Assembly: GCA_014874425.1 (NCBI GenBank) | Contig: JACWAG010000217.1 | Coordinates: 1-17,783 of the forward strand | Length of the DNA stretch: 17,783 nt | Direction of reading: 5' to 3' | Source: Syntrophaceae bacterium | GTDB taxonomy: Bacteria; Desulfobacterota; Desulfomonilia; Desulfomonilales; Desulfomonilaceae | Part shown: one piece after another, positions 6,920 through 15,385 of the stretch | Layout: each line of letters starts with the position of its first letter | Position numbering within the stretch: position 1 is the first letter of the stretch | Notes under the pieces: generated by a model | What the model saw: only the letters and a program-made list of their open reading frames with translations | Told to the model about the DNA's origin: nothing | Databases searched by the model: none | Translations under genes and position numbers: made by a program

Positions 6920-8155
6920 TTGTCAAAACTATTTACAGCATGGAATCTGTTGGTTATTTGTTTTCTTTCAGCTTCACTTGCTTTCGCCGAATTACCCAGC
7001 CAATACCAACGAGTATTAATAGCTAAGAAGGGTTCTCACGGTTCTGTCGCACAGGCAGGTCTCAATAGTGTAAGTAAATCTCCAGATCAACCAACTACCG
7101 TTAATCAGGCGTCTGACGATTCGAATAATGCCAAGGCAGAGAATGATACAGTAATCTTGCCGGAACGTGGAGAATTTAACCTGCTGACTCGGGATCCACT
7201 GGACATGCTGAAGCTGGATAACATCAAACCCCTATACACTTCACCTGCCCTTCAGGGAGAGGGGGTATGGGAGTCTTCCGGTTCCCCCCGAGACGCCCGA
7301 GGCAAACCACTTGTTTACAAAACATTCTATAGACCCAGCGTGGACTTCCCCAATGCTGTCGTTTACATGATGGTCGTAGACATGAGTATGGCGTCAATGC
7401 GCTATTACGTAGGGTCTCAGGAACCCGCGGCCTCCAAAGGGAACTCGGAAGTTGAGCCGGACATACGTTCCAAGATCATGGCGGTTACAAATGCGATGTG
7501 GATGCAACGACATTCCAAGGGCGCTGGCGCAATTTTTCGGGGAAAGATAATGTATCCTATGATCAATGGAGCTGCCACCCTCATCGTTTACAAAGACGGA
7601 TCAGTCGATATAAGGGAGTGGACGCCTGATATACCACTAGAGCTGGTGCAGGACGCCAGGCAACTTAGACACTTGATTGTAAAGGATGGAATGGTTGTTC
7701 AGTCGGTACTCCGCAAGGGCAAGATTGAAGATTCGGAAATTGGATTGGGGTTTCTCTTGGGCGGTGGAGGCAAAGATCTTGACGGTAAACACGCATGGTT
7801 CGTGGCTCATCGAAGCGCGTTCGGCATTAGGAAAGACGGCAACCTTGTATTCGCCATAGGTCACCACATCGGAAGCAAGGATCTTGCTAGGGCGCTCGTC
7901 TTGGCTGGCTGTGAAAGGGGGCTCCACGGGGACGCCAATCCTGATAATATCGTAGCAAACCTTTATATAAGGGACGTATTCGGCAACATGGTGAGAAAAG
8001 CCAAGCTATCTCCTGAACAGGCAAATTATACCCTAAATAGGTACGACGATAGCTACTCAAAAGATTTCTTCGCCTTCTTCCTTAGAGAACCATCCCACGC
8101 GTCCAATTCGGCTTTGACTCGCAACGCGAGTCCAACAGTAAAGACAAAGCAGTAA
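6920..8155 (+). CDS. Exported phosphodiester glycosidase-like (NAGPA/DUF2233-like) protein
   Basis: No ATG starts this frame. TTG 6920 is chosen because AAGAGGG (6904-6910) lies 9 bp upstream and it gives a textbook Sec signal peptide: SKLF, a hydrophobic core, and a cleavage site after LAFA before ELPSQ. A TTG at 6890 would add 10 residues. The mature protein has a Gln/Ser/Asn-rich linker, then a domain from about residue 130 to 380. The succession FPNAVVYMMVVDMS, MYPMINGAATLIVYKDGS, a long stretch, HRSAFGIRKDGNLVFAIG, and a helix ending ALVLAGCERGLHGDANPD resembles the phosphodiester glycosidase (NAGPA) fold, in which the last part normally reads like an Asn-Leu-Asp-Gly-Gly loop. Here that loop is replaced, so the family link is tentative and activity uncertain. 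The function could concern cell-envelope glycans (inference). The TPR gene follows after 6 bp. Confidence 0.6.
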   Translation: MSKLFTAWNLLVICFLSASLAFAELPSQYQRVLIAKKGSHGSVAQAGLNSVSKSPDQPTTVNQASDDSNNAKAENDTVILPERGEFNLLTRDPLDMLKLDNIKPLYTSPALQGEGVWESSGSPRDARGKPLVYKTFYRPSVDFPNAVVYMMVVDMSMASMRYYVGSQEPAASKGNSEVEPDIRSKIMAVTNAMWMQRHSKGAGAIFRGKIMYPMINGAATLIVYKDGSVDIREWTPDIPLELVQDARQLRHLIVKDGMVVQSVLRKGKIEDSEIGLGFLLGGGGKDLDGKHAWFVAHRSAFGIRKDGNLVFAIGHHIGSKDLARALVLAGCERGLHGDANPDNIVANLYIRDVFGNMVRKAKLSPEQANYTLNRYDDSYSKDFFAFFLREPSHASNSALTRNASPTVKTKQ

Positions 8156-8161
8156 ATCATC

Positions 8162-8950
8162 ATGAACTATTTCAAGCTGTTAATATCATGTCTACTGTCG
8201 GTTGTTCTGTTCACATGCCCTGTTTATGCGGCAAAGAAAAATCAAGGTTCTGGCGGCGGTGATGAAGTGAGGTCATCAGAACTTTGTCGGCAAGCCATCG
8301 CAAAAGCTAACAGCAAGGTCTATGATCAGGCGCTGGCGTCGTTTGATTCTTCAATCAAAGCATCCGCTAAAAACCCCTTGGCTTTTTACAATCGTGGCAA
8401 GGTCTTTATGATTCTGGGCAAATACATCAAGGCAATAGGCGATTTTGACCGGGCGGCGAAGCTCAATCCCGATATGACCTCAGTTTATGTCGCAAGAGGC
8501 ATGGCCTTCCGGCTTGTCGGCGATTTCTCCCGCGCTGTTAAAGACTTCACCAAAGCTGTGACGGTAGACCCAACGAACACTAACGCTCTAATCCATCGGG
8601 CAGCGCTCTATTTTGACATGGGTGAACATGAAGGAGCGTTGCAGGATCTGGATAGAATTTTGACGTTAAACCCAAAAATGTACAGCGCTCTCGGCAACCG
8701 GGCTTATATTTTGGAACAAATGGGGAGATATGACGAAGCGGTTAAGGATTTAGGCGCAATAGTCGCGATGGACCAAAATAACGTCATGGCAATTAAACAT
8801 CTCGGGTACATTGCAAGCAGGAAAGGGGAATTTGATAAATCTCTGCGTTGGTATCGCATGGCGCTAGAACTTGAGTCTTCGCCGAAAGCGCAAACTCGAC
8901 TCCAGGAAGAAATTTCCGATTTGGAACAAAAAATTGCGCCTACACACTGA
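8162..8950 (+). CDS. Exported TPR-repeat protein
   Basis: 262 residues: a Sec signal peptide (MNYFKLLISC, hydrophobic core, likely cleavage after PVYA near residue 24), a short Gly-rich spacer, then about six tetratricopeptide repeats filling residues 40-250. The 34-residue rhythm is clear: YNRGKVFMILGKYIKAIGDF, VARGMAFRLVGDFSRAVKDF, IHRAALYFDMGEHEGALQDL, GNRAYILEQMGRYDEAVKDL and KHLGYIASRKGEFDKSLRWY, each followed by a helix ending in a Pro/Asn turn. TPRs form a superhelical scaffold for binding other proteins; no enzymatic domain is present. The gene starts 6 bp after the glycosidase-like gene, so the pair is almost certainly one transcript and the products may act together in the periplasm. 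The Shine-Dalgarno is weak, compatible with translational coupling. The specific role is unknown. Confidence 0.85.
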   Translation: MNYFKLLISCLLSVVLFTCPVYAAKKNQGSGGGDEVRSSELCRQAIAKANSKVYDQALASFDSSIKASAKNPLAFYNRGKVFMILGKYIKAIGDFDRAAKLNPDMTSVYVARGMAFRLVGDFSRAVKDFTKAVTVDPTNTNALIHRAALYFDMGEHEGALQDLDRILTLNPKMYSALGNRAYILEQMGRYDEAVKDLGAIVAMDQNNVMAIKHLGYIASRKGEFDKSLRWYRMALELESSPKAQTRLQEEISDLEQKIAPTH

Positions 8951-9119
8951 ACCCATGATGTTGGCATTAATCCAAAATCGACAATTATGATTTCTTGTGA
9001 ACCAATTAGGGATGTTCCGTATTGAGACTGGATTAAACTCCGCGGTTCTTGTTTGGTCCCAGTCCAAAAGGAGTGTATTCCTCTATCAATCCTTGATCTG
9101 ACGCGCATTCCTCTCAGAT
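8951..9119. other. Intergenic stretch without recognised gene
   Basis: First part of the 308-bp gap between the TPR gene and etfB. No long open frame, tRNA-like fold or clear terminator was seen. A short inverted pair (GACTGG and CCAGTC, over 20 bases apart) is present but unconvincing. Confidence 0.5.
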
Positions 9120-9141
9120 AAATTGATTTATGAATCAATTT
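9120..9141. repeat. 22-bp palindrome upstream of the etfB promoter
   Basis: AAATTGATT (9120-9128) and AATCAATTT (9133-9141) form perfect 9-bp arms around a TATG centre. It ends 14 bp before the predicted etfB -35 box. It could be a regulator-binding site or an AT-rich terminator of the upstream TPR operon; the lack of a T run favours the former slightly. Confidence 0.45.
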
Positions 9142-9155
9142 GTGTTCTATTTAAC

Positions 9156-9185
9156 TTGACTGTCCTAGTTATTCTTCTCTAATAT
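9156..9185 (+). promoter_or_regulatory. Putative sigma70-type promoter of etfBA
   Basis: TTGACT (9156-9161) and TAATAT (9180-9185) with an 18-bp spacer; transcription would begin near 9192 and leave a leader of about 67 nt. In that leader GGTCT (9219-9223) and AGACC (9234-9238) could form a small hairpin. Confidence 0.5.
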
Positions 9186-9258
9186 TATTAAGTTCATAAG
9201 TGACTGGAAATTTGACTCGGTCTAATAGCTGTAAGACCAACTAAAAGGAGAGCAAGAA

Positions 9259-10038
9259 GTGAAATCTCTGGTATGTCTTAAACAGGTCCCTGATACGGAG
9301 ACACAGATCAAGGTTAACGCTGATGGGTCGGGGATTGTGACGGACGGCATAAAATATGTCATCAATCCCTACGATGAATTTAGTGTAGAAGAAGCCTTAC
9401 GACTAAAGGAAAAATTCAAGGCCGGTGAGGTCGCAATACTCAGCATCGGTCCGGATAGATGTTTGGAAGCTATACGAACAGCTCTCGCCATGGGAGCAGA
9501 TCGCGGTGTTCATGTTTGTGATGATGCCGTGAACACCGCTGATCCTTTCGTAATGGCTCAAACCTTGGCCGCAGTCGCTTCTAATCAGGAATATGACATA
9601 ATATTCTGCGGACATCGCGCTATTGATGACGACTTTGCGGAGACTGGGGCCATGTTGGCTGAATTGTTAAAGATTCCCCAAATTACTTTAGTGACCAAGA
9701 TCGATGTTTCTGCGGACAAAAAAACCATTATTTGTGAACGTGACATAGAAGGTGGCAAAGAAACAGTAGAATCTCCCCTTCCCTGTGTCGTCACATCGCA
9801 AAAGGGACTTAATGAACCTAGATACGCTTCCCTCCCCGGGATTATGAAAGCCAAGAAAAAACCGGTTGAGAAGAAATCCCTTTCTGATCTTGGGTTCTCC
9901 CCGGAAACCAAACTTCAAGCCAAGAATTACTCTATGCCATCCGCTCGTCAGGCAGGTAAGAAATTTGAAGGTATGGAGCCTCAAGATGCCGCCAAAACGG
10001 TGGTTCAGGCCCTACGATCCGAGGCTAAAGTAATTTGA
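9259..10038 (+). CDS. etfB: Electron transfer flavoprotein subunit beta
   Basis: EtfB pairs with EtfA to form a soluble heterodimer that carries electrons between flavin dehydrogenases (for example acyl-CoA dehydrogenases) and the quinone pool or other acceptors. The 259 residues match the family. Visible: the N-terminal VCLKQVPDTE, NPYDEFSVEEAL (36-47), CGHRAIDDDFAETG (117-130), and the subunit signature RDIEGGKETVESPLP followed by SQKGLNEPRYASLPG and the basic KAKKK (161-201), the classic recognition-loop region. AIDDD with a following Thr-Gly resembles canonical AMP-binding EtfB rather than the AIDGDTAQVGP pattern of electron-bifurcating types, so a non-bifurcating ETF is inferred. GTG start at 9259, with AAGGAG ending 8 bp upstream. 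etfA follows after 51 bp in the same operon. Confidence 0.94.
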   Translation: MKSLVCLKQVPDTETQIKVNADGSGIVTDGIKYVINPYDEFSVEEALRLKEKFKAGEVAILSIGPDRCLEAIRTALAMGADRGVHVCDDAVNTADPFVMAQTLAAVASNQEYDIIFCGHRAIDDDFAETGAMLAELLKIPQITLVTKIDVSADKKTIICERDIEGGKETVESPLPCVVTSQKGLNEPRYASLPGIMKAKKKPVEKKSLSDLGFSPETKLQAKNYSMPSARQAGKKFEGMEPQDAAKTVVQALRSEAKVI

Positions 10039-10089
10039 GTCTAAGCTCAATTTTTTGATTGGTTTATTCAACATGGAGGCTTTAATAAG

Positions 10090-11070
10090 ATGGCTAATGT
10101 ATTGATATACGCCGAAATCAAGGCAGGCAAGATAAAGAAATCAGCGTTTGAACTTGCAAGTGAGGGCAGAAAGCTCGCTGATAAAATGGGGGGAGAGTTG
10201 GGGGCTGCTCTCATAGGCCCTGGTCTGGAACCCTTTGCCCCTGAACTGGCTAAATTTGGAGTTGACACTGTTTACACAGTGGAGGCCTCAGAATTGGAAG
10301 GCTACAACTCCGAATATTTCGCTCAGGCTCTCGCTCATTTGATCTCAGAAACCAAACCTGAAGTCGTGCTGATGAGTCATACAATGCAGGGCAAGGACCT
10401 TGCTCCCAGAACGGCCGCCAAGCTTGGAGTGGGTGTGATGGCCGACTGCATTTCTTTTTCTCTTGATGGATCGACCCTAATTGGGAAACGTCCCATGTAT
10501 GCAGGGAAATGTTTCGCCGAGTGGTCAGCAGCGGGTACGCCTCAAATCGCTACAGCCAGACCCAACGTCCTGGAAACAGCCGAAAATCCGAAGGCGGGCA
10601 CTGTCTCCAAGATTAGTTTTGGCGTAGACACCGGTCGCACAACTTATGTAACCAAAGAACTTAACCTCGATACAAGCGGCAAAGTTGATCTCACTGAGGC
10701 CGAAATAATTGTTTCTGGGGGAAGAGGCATGGGTGGTCCCGATTATACCCTGCTAGAAGAAATGTCCGCGATTTTCGGATCTAGGGCCACAGTGGGAGCT
10801 TCCAGAGCAGCAGTCGACGCAGGATGGAGAAAGCACTCGGATCAGGTAGGGCAGACTGGCAAGACCGTCACGCCCAATCTTTACATCGCTTGTGGGATTT
10901 CCGGATCAATTCAGCATTTGGCAGGCATGGGTTCATCCAAGGTCATAGTTGCAATAAACAAGGACACAGAGGCCCCTATTTTCACGAAAGCCGATTATGG
11001 AATAGTTGGTGATCTCTTCAAAGTGATCCCCGAGTTTAATAAAGAACTAAAGGCCATCCTGGCTGAATAA
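10090..11070 (+). CDS. etfA: Electron transfer flavoprotein subunit alpha
   Basis: EtfA binds the electron-carrying FAD of the ETF heterodimer. The 326 residues show an N-terminal Rossmann-like domain (about 1-190) and the conserved FAD domain at the C-terminus: SGGRGMGG (209-216), GASRAAVDAGW (236-246), VGQTGKTVTPNLYIACGISG (253-272), SIQHLAGM, INKDTEAPIF (289-298) and DYGIVGDLFKVIP (302-314). All FAD-contacting motifs are intact, and there is no extra N-terminal ferredoxin domain such as occurs in some anaerobe EtfA proteins. The ATG at 10090 has GGAGG 10 bp upstream. It is the second gene of an etfBA operon; no dehydrogenase or ETF:quinone oxidoreductase gene is adjacent, so the electron donor and acceptor must be encoded elsewhere. 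A hairpin follows the stop codon. Confidence 0.95.
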   Translation: MANVLIYAEIKAGKIKKSAFELASEGRKLADKMGGELGAALIGPGLEPFAPELAKFGVDTVYTVEASELEGYNSEYFAQALAHLISETKPEVVLMSHTMQGKDLAPRTAAKLGVGVMADCISFSLDGSTLIGKRPMYAGKCFAEWSAAGTPQIATARPNVLETAENPKAGTVSKISFGVDTGRTTYVTKELNLDTSGKVDLTEAEIIVSGGRGMGGPDYTLLEEMSAIFGSRATVGASRAAVDAGWRKHSDQVGQTGKTVTPNLYIACGISGSIQHLAGMGSSKVIVAINKDTEAPIFTKADYGIVGDLFKVIPEFNKELKAILAE

Positions 11071-11088
11071 TTCACACTAATGCATGAC

Positions 11089-11118
11089 TGGAGTGAGACC
11101 ATGCGGGCTCTCACTCCA
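11089..11118. terminator. Hairpin between convergent etfA and cinA
   Basis: A perfect 10-bp stem (TGGAGTGAGA at 11089-11098 with TCTCACTCCA at 11109-11118) closes a 10-base loop. It lies 18 bp after the etfA stop and about 58 bp past the cinA stop. Neither side has a T run, so it may terminate weakly in both directions or stabilise 3' ends. Confidence 0.5.
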
Positions 11119-11176
11119 AGTCATCCCCAATCCAGAGGTAGAGTCGTATATTTGTTGGAGTAAATCTAACAGATGA

Positions 11177-12454
11177 TCACAACTCCGTGCCATGGAGCCG
11201 GATCCCACTGAGCCACCTTCTAAGCGTGTCGAGCGCCTGAGTTGCAGCCAGGGTCTTTACCCAATCTCGAGGACCGGGCAGAAGAAAGCCTCTACTCAGG
11301 ACATCGTCTGGAGTCGCCAAGCCCACGTAAAATGTCCCTACCGGTTTTTGGGGGGTCCCGCCATCGGGGCCGGCGATCCCAGTCACTGATAGACCTATGT
11401 CGGCAAAACCGGCAGATCGGGCTCCAATTGCCATCTCTCGGGCACACTCATGCGAAACAGCCCCACGTGCCTGCAAGGTTTGTTCGGAAACCTTCAATAA
11501 GCTGGTCTTCATGTCGTTCGAATAACTCACAATTGATCCCATGAAGCATTGCGATGATCCCGGCACGCGGGTAACCATTTCCCCGATCATCCCTCCTGTG
11601 ATCGATTCAGCCAAGGCGAGAGTAAGGTTTCGTTCACGTAAAATTCCCACAGTAACCTGTTCTATGCCTTGACCATCGACCGCTATCACGTTTTCACCAA
11701 TTCTATTGAGGATGATACTCAGCTTCTGAGACAAAACATCCTCTACCGCACGGACGTCATCTCCCGAAACATCCAGCCTGAGCCTAATGACAGGAAACCT
11801 CGGCAGGAAGGCCAGATGAAAGCCAGGCTCATCTATAGCCACGTCCTGTAATATTTCAGCCAGCCTTGACTCTGACAACCCGTAGACCATAACCGTTTGT
11901 GAGCGGAAAATACTCTTGGGTTGACCAAACGTTCGAAAGATCCTAGGTATTCCCTGCTCTTTGAGCATGCGACTTAATTCCCTTGGAACTCCTGGGTAGA
12001 ACATTGCTATTGAACCATTTCGGTGGATCATGAACCCTGGAGCCGTGCCGTGATCATTTGGTATGGGTTCTGAGCCCACAGGGAGCAATGCCTGCTTTCG
12101 GTTACTCTCAGCCATTGGTCGCCCCCATTGAAGGAAACGGTCCTTGATTCGTTCGAACTGCAACTCGTTCAAAGTTAATTCAACGCCAAGCAGTTTTGCT
12201 ACCGCTTCAGACGTTTTGTCATCTTCAGTAGGACCCAAACCGCCGGAAACCACAACCACTCTCGACATTCTCATTGCCCTGTCAATCTCCTCGATCATTG
12301 CGGGAATATCGTCTCCCACAGAGGACATACCCTTGATTGATATCCCTACTGATCTGAGTTCCCTAGAAATTGTTTCACGGTTAGTGTCGGTTATGACGCC
12401 GTTTATGATTTCATTGCCGATTGTAAGTATCCAAGCCTCTATAATCATGTTCAT
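11177..12454 (-). CDS. cinA: CinA family protein (NMN amidohydrolase / ADP-ribose-type pyrophosphatase)
   Basis: A two-domain CinA of 425 residues. The N-terminal MoCF-like (COG1058) domain opens with AWILTIGNEIINGVITDTN and has SGGLGPTEDDKT (70-81), the part linked to ADP-ribose pyrophosphatase activity in studied members. The C-terminal PncC domain (about 262-415) has LALAESITGG, VPGSSQCFMGSIVSYSN and VTGIAGPDGGTPQKPVG, the signature of nicotinamide mononucleotide deamidase, which salvages NMN arising for instance from NAD-dependent DNA ligase. Both domains look intact. The protein begins at ATG 12454; a second ATG two codons on is possible. It lies 87 bp downstream of polA on the same strand, so a polA-cinA transcript is plausible. 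The name cinA is historical; a competence role is not implied. Confidence 0.92.
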   Translation of the reverse strand: MNMIIEAWILTIGNEIINGVITDTNRETISRELRSVGISIKGMSSVGDDIPAMIEEIDRAMRMSRVVVVSGGLGPTEDDKTSEAVAKLLGVELTLNELQFERIKDRFLQWGRPMAESNRKQALLPVGSEPIPNDHGTAPGFMIHRNGSIAMFYPGVPRELSRMLKEQGIPRIFRTFGQPKSIFRSQTVMVYGLSESRLAEILQDVAIDEPGFHLAFLPRFPVIRLRLDVSGDDVRAVEDVLSQKLSIILNRIGENVIAVDGQGIEQVTVGILRERNLTLALAESITGGMIGEMVTRVPGSSQCFMGSIVSYSNDMKTSLLKVSEQTLQARGAVSHECAREMAIGARSAGFADIGLSVTGIAGPDGGTPQKPVGTFYVGLATPDDVLSRGFLLPGPRDWVKTLAATQALDTLRRWLSGIRLHGTEL

Positions 12455-12541
12455 GACAAGCCCTGATCTTTCTAAATAGATTATCTAATCATTTGTCGAA
12501 AAATTCAACTCATTTCCTGGGAATCAACTCCAATCAATGGC

Positions 12542-15211
12542 TTAATGGGCTTCATCCCAATTATTGCCGACAGAAACATCTACAACAAGTGGAACTGACA
12601 ATTCGTAAGCATGTTCCATCTCAAACCTTAAGAGATTGATCGCTGCGTCCACATGATTCTCGTGAGCCTCCAGAACCAGCTCGTCGTGGACTTGAAGAAT
12701 CAATTTTACGGGCAGGTTTTCGGCCTCCAGCCGTTTATGGACATTTATCATTGCGACTTTCATCAAATCTGCCGCGCTACCCTGCATGGTGGTGTTTATT
12801 GCTATTCGCCTGGCGGCCTGCTGCGCTACCTTGTTAGGATTTGTCAGGTCAGGCAAGAACCTTTTACGTCCCAGGATGGTTGTAACAAATCCGATCCGGC
12901 TCGCCTCGTCCGGGACTTCTTCCATGTATTTCTTCACACCAGCATAGGTCAGGTAATAGTCTTCCAAATATTGCCTAGCCACCTTTAAACTGACGCCTAT
13001 CTGGTTTGACAATTTAAAGGCGCCCATTCCATAGATAATGCCAAAATTGATTTCTTTAGCTTTTCTCCTCATTTCCGGTGTTACCAGTGACAAAGGGAGA
13101 CCAAAAACGCTTGCGGCCGTGATCGAGTGAATGTCCTCGCCTGAATCAAATGCTTCCAAAAGCCTTTTGTCCTGAGACAAGTGAGCCATTATTCGAAGTT
13201 CTATCTGGGAATAATCCGCCGCTATAAAAACATGGTACTTATCTGGGACAAAAGCCTTACGAATTTTACGTCCCTCTGGTGTTCGTATGGGAATGTTCTG
13301 TAAATTTGGATCAGAGGAGGAAAGCCTGCCTGTAGCGGCCACCGCCTGGTTGTAAGAAGTATGAATGCGACCAGTCCTGGGGTTCACCAGGTTCACCAGG
13401 GAATCCGCATAGGTGGATTTAAGTTTAAAGATAGACCGGTATTCGAGAATTTTCCTGGGTAGTTCGTGCTGAAACGCCAATTCTTCGAGTACAGCCAGTG
13501 AAGTGGATAGACCGGTCTTAGTCTTTTTTGTCCCCTTAAGGCCCAATTTGTTGAACAAAATCTCGCCTACCTGCTGAGTCGAATTTATATTAAATTCTTC
13601 TCCCGCCAGATCATATATATCCCGTTCGATTTTCTTCAGATTTTCCCCGAACTCTATTGACAATTTTTTTAAATAGTCCGAATCAATTCGCACTCCTGTC
13701 AATTCCATATCTGTCAGTACGGAGATAACCGGCAATTCTACATTCAGGAAAAGGTCTTCTAGCCCTGCTTCCAAAAGTCTTGGGGTCATTATCGTAGACA
13801 GCCTGAAAGTGACGTCCGCGTCTTCACACGAATATTCACTTGCCTGATCGATTTCGACTTCCGCAAAAGATATCTGTTTCTTCCCTGTCCCAATCAAATC
13901 CGTTATCGGGATCATCTTATGCTCAAGATAAATTTCAGCCAGATCGTCCAGCGAATGACCTCTGCGAGAAGGGTCAAGCAAATAAGACGCCAACATTGTA
14001 TCGCAAGCGACACCCTGGAAGTTCACACCTTCATTCTTTAATACGATCATGTCGTACTTGATGTTTTGCCCTATTTTTTTTATCGCCGGATCTTCGAGGA
14101 TAGGTTTAAGCATCGCCAAGGTTTCGCTCTTCGATAGTTGAGGACCTTTGATGTGACCTACTGGGAGATAATAGGGTTCGCCCTCTTTGGCGCAAAGTGA
14201 AATTCCGACAAGTTCAGCCCAAACCGGAGCAATTGAAGTCGTTTCGAGATCGACCGCAAAACGCCCTCTAGTCTTGATTTCAGATATGATGGTGGGCAAT
14301 TCCTGCAGGGTTCTGACTGTTTTGTAGCCTGAGAAATCGAGGTTCTTCACCGCAGGCAGATCGTCGAGTAAGCGTTTAAACTCAAATTCCCTGAACATTT
14401 CCCTCAGAAGTTCCTGATTCGGTTCCAGCATGACCAGGTTTTCAATATCCACATCAATTGGAACATCTTCATCAAGTTTAGCCAGGTCGTGACTAAGGAA
14501 AGCTTTGTCCCTGTTCGTAACGAGAGATTCACGGAGCTTTGGCTTGGTGATCCTGTCGATCTGGTCATATATCTGCTGTAGAGATCCAAAGTCCTGAATC
14601 AGATTGGCAGCGGTTTTAGGCCCTATCCCTCTAACTCCGGGGATGTTATCCGATGAATCTCCTACCAGGGACAAATAATCCAGAATTTGTTCGGGAAGCA
14701 CCCCAAATTTGTCTTTGACTCCCTTCGCATCGTACAGGGCATCCTTCTGTGGGTCCCACATCGCTACCCCATCGCAGACAAGCTGTGTGAGATCTTTGTC
14801 GGCCGAAACAACCACCACCCCCCAGTTCAATGATCTCGCCTTTTGAGTGAGCGTCGCGATAATATCGTCGGCTTCATAGCCTGCAATACTGAGCATAGGC
14901 AATCTATACGCCTGGACCAGTTCCAGAATTTTGGGGATTTGAACAATCAGATCCTGGGGAGCTTCGGGTCTATTAGCCTTATATAAAGGATACATTTCAT
15001 GACGAAAGGTGGGGCCCGGGGCGTCGAACACTACTGCTATCCTGGTCGGGCTTTTGTCTTTCAACGTTTTCATGATCATGTTGGTAAATCCAAAGATGGC
15101 TCCAGTCGGGAAACCCTTTGAATTGGAAAGACCACCCATCGCATGATAAGCGCGAAAGATGTAAGCGCTCCCATCAATCAAATAGATTTCCTCGTTAGTT
15201 TTGCCCATCAT
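12542..15211 (-). CDS. polA: DNA polymerase I
   Basis: PolA fills gaps and removes RNA primers during replication and repair. With the start at ATG 15211 it has 889 residues. Three domains are visible: a 5'-3' exonuclease (about 1-290; YLIDGSAYIFRAYHA, EADDIIATL, VSADKDLTQL, GDSSDNIPGVRGIGPKTA); a 3'-5' proofreading domain whose acidic residues are all kept (DLETT with D321/E323, NIKYD with D387, YSCED with Y460/D464); and the polymerase, with motif A AADYSQIELR (D666), motif B RRKAKEINFGIIYG and motif C LQVHDELVLE (H842, D843), ending GNNWDEAH. Proofreading is therefore probably active, unlike in Taq or Bacillus PolA. The frame is open further upstream to a GTG at 15289, but GAGAGG just before the tandem ATGs at 15211/15208 and the alignment of YLIDGSAYIFRAYHA favour the shorter form. 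cinA follows; the ferredoxin gene diverges. Confidence 0.95.
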   Translation of the reverse strand: MMGKTNEEIYLIDGSAYIFRAYHAMGGLSNSKGFPTGAIFGFTNMIMKTLKDKSPTRIAVVFDAPGPTFRHEMYPLYKANRPEAPQDLIVQIPKILELVQAYRLPMLSIAGYEADDIIATLTQKARSLNWGVVVVSADKDLTQLVCDGVAMWDPQKDALYDAKGVKDKFGVLPEQILDYLSLVGDSSDNIPGVRGIGPKTAANLIQDFGSLQQIYDQIDRITKPKLRESLVTNRDKAFLSHDLAKLDEDVPIDVDIENLVMLEPNQELLREMFREFEFKRLLDDLPAVKNLDFSGYKTVRTLQELPTIISEIKTRGRFAVDLETTSIAPVWAELVGISLCAKEGEPYYLPVGHIKGPQLSKSETLAMLKPILEDPAIKKIGQNIKYDMIVLKNEGVNFQGVACDTMLASYLLDPSRRGHSLDDLAEIYLEHKMIPITDLIGTGKKQISFAEVEIDQASEYSCEDADVTFRLSTIMTPRLLEAGLEDLFLNVELPVISVLTDMELTGVRIDSDYLKKLSIEFGENLKKIERDIYDLAGEEFNINSTQQVGEILFNKLGLKGTKKTKTGLSTSLAVLEELAFQHELPRKILEYRSIFKLKSTYADSLVNLVNPRTGRIHTSYNQAVAATGRLSSSDPNLQNIPIRTPEGRKIRKAFVPDKYHVFIAADYSQIELRIMAHLSQDKRLLEAFDSGEDIHSITAASVFGLPLSLVTPEMRRKAKEINFGIIYGMGAFKLSNQIGVSLKVARQYLEDYYLTYAGVKKYMEEVPDEASRIGFVTTILGRKRFLPDLTNPNKVAQQAARRIAINTTMQGSAADLMKVAMINVHKRLEAENLPVKLILQVHDELVLEAHENHVDAAINLLRFEMEHAYELSVPLVVDVSVGNNWDEAH

Positions 15212-15309
15212 TAGCCTCTCGGAGTCGTCGAAACATTCCCTGTATTTGTGGCGCCATTGAATAAGACCATAATTTGACCATATTATCACAGTATGGTAAT
15301 TCGTTATAG

Positions 15310-15338
15310 TTGAAGATGAACTTTGTCCGGTTTATGTA
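15310..15338 (+). promoter_or_regulatory. Putative promoter of the ferredoxin gene, overlapped by an inverted repeat
   Basis: TTGAAG (15310-15315) and TATGTA (15333-15338) are 17 bp apart, about 48 bp before the ferredoxin ATG. A 6-bp inverted repeat, CGGTTT (15328-15333) with AAACCG (15339-15344), brackets the -10 box. Both elements are only moderate matches. Confidence 0.35.
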
Positions 15339-15385
15339 AAACCGACCTGGTTCAAAAAAATTCTCTCTAAGATGGAAGGTGTTTT

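Noticed and set aside
9001..9060. Possible tRNA or small RNA fold in the TPR-etfB gap
   Set aside because: The GACTGG/CCAGTC pair is isolated and no cloverleaf, anticodon arm or T-loop could be built.
13381..13399. Tandem 9-bp repeat GGTTCACCA within polA
   Set aside because: It only encodes a repeated Leu-Val-Asn in a normal PolA context (SLVNLVNPRTG), so it needs no special explanation.
15212..15289. N-terminal extension of polA from a GTG at 15289
   Set aside because: The extra 26 residues do not resemble PolA N-termini, and GAGAGG stands just before the tandem ATGs at 15211/15208.
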